Source: Mesostigma viride (taxonomy: Eukaryota > Streptophyta > Mesostigmatophyceae > Mesostigmatales > Mesostigmataceae). From it: DNA of 64,000 nucleotides. Position numbers and translations under genes: made by a program. Location of the stretch: assembly GCA_009746045.1 (NCBI GenBank), contig RPFO01000253.1, positions 1,394,888 through 1,458,887 of the forward strand. The letters are read 5' to 3'. The notes below the pieces were generated by a model. The model ran no database searches. It saw only the letters and a program-made list of their open reading frames with translations, and was not told where the DNA came from. Of this stretch, positions 61,586 through 64,000 are shown in pieces. Numbering within the stretch: the stretch's first letter is position 1; every line of letters begins with the position of its first letter.

Positions 61586-64000
61586 TTAAACGAGCCAAGT
61601 CACCGCCGCGAAGATCTCTCCGCTCGCCGCTACCCCTGATCTCGAGCGACAGTGCTCGACTTGCGGCTTGATGTACGCGACTGCGCTGCCGGACCCGAGC
61701 GTCTTGTCGACGTGCAGTAGTATTTCGTAGACTCCGTCGGACTCATCGAATCCGGGCGCGACACGCCACGAAGGACCGACGATGAGTCTGCCCGAGCTCC
61801 CTGGTTGATACACAAAGTCGAGAGCGCTTGCGAGAAATCTGTACGGGTGCCCGATCTCCAGCAAGGGCGGCGCTCCGTGCGTGAACTGCACGCGGCAGTA
61901 GAACTTGTCTAGCGTCGTCGCGGGAGGGACGAGATTCCCATTGTCATCGCGAAAGCTCATGACGCCCTGAGGACCAAGTTCCCAGAGCTCTGGCTGCATG
62001 TAATCGTATGCGATGGTCCGCAGTCCGCGGATAGAAAACGAAACTCTTCTCGCCTCTCGTGCATCGGTATACGCGCACTCGTCTAGAGCCGTGATCAGCC
62101 CAATTTCTGTCGGCCCTTCTCCGAAGAAACGAGCCATAGAGAGGTCCATGAATATCCCGTCCGGGCCGCCAACAAGCGACGAAGATCGAACCTCAAACGT
62201 CGCCGTGAACAGGTGGCCGAATTCGTAGCGAAACGGAGTCGACATCAGCACAGATAACTGAACATACGGAATATCGCCCACGAATCCGTGACCGATCGTC
62301 GAGAACCCACTCTCCCAGTCAGGACCCTTAGACAGCTGAATTGGTCGCTCGTTGAAGTGGTATAACAGGGCATCGTCGTATAGTAGACGTACCTCGAACC
62401 GGTTTATCATTGGGCGATCCGGAAGCACACCATACACTTGAACCGAATAACTGGTGAGCGGTGTCGCGTGGTTGTATGGTGGGAATTCACAAACGGCGTG
62501 GATGACGTTGTCTTTTGACGCCGTGAGTTGCGCGCGGTAGAGGTTTGTTTCGCCTGGGACAAGCGACGATGTCATGTAATTTCCCAGTATGCTACATTCA
62601 CGCGGCGACGTGCCCCTGTGGGTGAGAGTAATCGTATCGCCTGATGAAAGGTAGAGACCGGTCGGGTTCGAGGTCGTCAGGGAAACGAATTCGGCGTCTG
62701 TCGTATCATCAGCCAATTCGCATGCGTTGAAAATCGCCTGGTTGACACTGTCCAAATGAAAAACAAGCCTCACCTGACCAGGTGTGTACGGGGCTACGAT
62801 CCCAGTCGGCGAGGTTGTAAAGATGCCTGACACGGAATTCGCTAGCTTAGTCATACTGCTCAGACTATCAGGAGGAAAATGCGAGATGTATCGCTCGACG
62901 ATTCCGTCAGACCGTCGCCTGAACGCGACCCAAAAGCGCGTACTGCTTGACCACGTCGCGTTTAACGTGTACTGTGTCGCCGCTTTCCGGTTCTGATACA
63001 GACTGATCGTTCCGTTTGTCTTGTCTATACTCACGCCACACACCGACCACCAATTGTCGGTTGTTCCTTGGTTTCGCCAGCAATTATGACCGTCTGTGAA
63101 AGCGGGGTGGTACTTTCCAGTTATGTCGTTGTGGTCCGAGAGCGAGACGAATGCGCTGCCTGACGATACAACGAGCTCGAAGCATATTAGGAACGGGCCG
63201 TCGATCTCTTCGTCGGTAAACACGACGCATTTGTCAGGTGGCGTGACATTATCCACAGACAGCGCGTGGAAACTCGACGAAACGGGCGTGTATCTGTATT
63301 GGTGATGTGACGGCTGTAGAGTTGTCGCGGTGTCCCGAGAAAAACGCTCTAGGCTATTGAACGTGACAACCGCACCAGTGACAGTCACGCTCTCTCCTGT
63401 GATGTTTGGAGAATCTCTTGGGCACACAAAGCGCGGGACGACCTGGACCTCTCGCATCGTAGAGTCACCAAGAAGACAGCTCACCACTCCAGCTCCCGTG
63501 ACATTACCTTTACTGACCCAGTCCACAAAGACCTCGTAATTTGCCGGGGTCTGCGTGCTGTCCCCCCACCCCATGGCATGATCCGCGTACATCTGCACAC
63601 CTATACGAGCCGGCGCGGAAGTCGAGAAGAAACGGCTCGGTGCCCGTATTGCCGGAACGAGCGGGTCTGTCTTTACCACTCCCACGACGGCCATTTTTCG
63701 CTGGGTAGTGGACGTCGTCATCGTCGCGTCGTTGTAGATCGTCACATCGGCCGACACGAGCTTCCCATGATCCGCCGGCGTCAATGTGCACGTGACCGCG
63801 TCCTCTCCGCGTAATCCCCCGTCCACGTCAAGCTGGAAACTACCCGCGGCGTCGGTTAACGCGACATTGTCGACTTTCCACGAGATAGGCAGTTTCCGCT
63901 GATAAGCCCATGGCGTCGTGTTTTTGATTCCCAGCGTGAGAGGAGGCACGCCGCCGTCGCCAACGACGACCCATGTCTGGTAAGGCGCAGTCGTCCTCCA
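61586..64000 (-). CDS. Large fibre-like virion protein, copy B (partial)
   Basis: C-terminal 804 residues; the frame is open to the window edge, so the N-terminus lies outside. Same sequence features as 25365-28294. No retrotransposon in the visible part. Confidence 0.65.
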   Translation of the reverse strand, partial: WRTTAPYQTWVVVGDGGVPPLTLGIKNTTPWAYQRKLPISWKVDNVALTDAAGSFQLDVDGGLRGEDAVTCTLTPADHGKLVSADVTIYNDATMTTSTTQRKMAVVGVVKTDPLVPAIRAPSRFFSTSAPARIGVQMYADHAMGWGDSTQTPANYEVFVDWVSKGNVTGAGVVSCLLGDSTMREVQVVPRFVCPRDSPNITGESVTVTGAVVTFNSLERFSRDTATTLQPSHHQYRYTPVSSSFHALSVDNVTPPDKCVVFTDEEIDGPFLICFELVVSSGSAFVSLSDHNDITGKYHPAFTDGHNCWRNQGTTDNWWSVCGVSIDKTNGTISLYQNRKAATQYTLNATWSSSTRFWVAFRRRSDGIVERYISHFPPDSLSSMTKLANSVSGIFTTSPTGIVAPYTPGQVRLVFHLDSVNQAIFNACELADDTTDAEFVSLTTSNPTGLYLSSGDTITLTHRGTSPRECSILGNYMTSSLVPGETNLYRAQLTASKDNVIHAVCEFPPYNHATPLTSYSVQVYGVLPDRPMINRFEVRLLYDDALLYHFNERPIQLSKGPDWESGFSTIGHGFVGDIPYVQLSVLMSTPFRYEFGHLFTATFEVRSSSLVGGPDGIFMDLSMARFFGEGPTEIGLITALDECAYTDAREARRVSFSIRGLRTIAYDYMQPELWELGPQGVMSFRDDNGNLVPPATTLDKFYCRVQFTHGAPPLLEIGHPYRFLASALDFVYQPGSSGRLIVGPSWRVAPGFDESDGVYEILLHVDKTLGSGSAVAYIKPQVEHCRSRSGVAASGEIFAAVTWLV

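Larger units (their letters stand above)
45693..64000. mobile_element. Endogenous Polinton-like virus, element B (partial)
   Basis: Same orientation and gene order as A. The window ends inside the large fibre-like gene, so the rightward block is not visible. Compared stretches differ from A only by scattered substitutions and small indels. It lacks both of A's retrotransposon insertions and carries Retro2B at a different site, so the insertions postdate the A/B split. Confidence 0.85.

Overview
The window looks like nuclear DNA of a eukaryote, most probably a unicellular alga. It contains a spliced gene, two families of Copia-type LTR retrotransposons, remnants of non-LTR retrotransposons, and two adjacent copies of an endogenous DNA virus of the Polinton-like virus (PLV) kind. 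No rRNA, tRNA, CRISPR or bacterial operon was seen. The taxonomic placement is inferred from gene content only.

Layout. Positions 1-11039 are host or older repeat territory. They hold a decayed LINE ORF1-like gene (266-1393, -), a zinc-ribbon protein (1943-2965, +), a three-exon gene encoding a PHD-like finger and a long Gly-Met repeat (3864-6322, -), a cluster of TGCCTAGGCA palindromes (6500-6656), a transposase-like gene broken at a G9 run (6798-8787, +), about 1.3 kb without genes, and the 3' end of a LINE-like element (10078-11038).

Positions 11040-45692 are viral element A. It is bounded by about 98-bp terminal inverted repeats (TIRs) carrying TGAGTGAT iterons and has a subterminal 18-bp-stem hairpin near each end. 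Without two nested retrotransposons it is about 19.2 kb. A leftward block encodes the virion: large fibre-like protein, zinc-finger basic protein, penton-like minor capsid protein, small amphipathic protein, major capsid protein (MCP), a 56-aa protein, an Ig/LamG fibre and two unknowns. A rightward block encodes a coiled-coil protein, a tyrosine recombinase and a primase fused to an origin-binding-type SF2 helicase. I found no packaging ATPase, maturation protease or DNA polymerase. Several viral genes share an upstream ATCT...TATA motif 25-31 nt before the start codon, which looks like a virus-specific promoter.

Element B starts at 45693, directly against the right TIR of A and in the same orientation, and runs off the window at 64000. 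Where A and B can be compared they are nearly identical. Each has its own retrotransposon insertions and frameshifts, so the duplication came first.

Retrotransposons. Retro1 (17132-24049) interrupts the penton gene of A. It has 601-bp TG...CA LTRs and a CTCTC target duplication, and gag ends at UGA-CUA, in frame with integrase. Retro2A (28300-36781, -) interrupts the large fibre gene of A, and Retro2B (51219-59703, +) interrupts the small gene next to the MCP in B. The Retro2 family has 455-bp LTRs with unusual AGTT...AACT ends and 5-bp target duplications. In both families the retropepsin-like domain lies between integrase and reverse transcriptase, and its active site reads DTN/DTQ instead of DTG.
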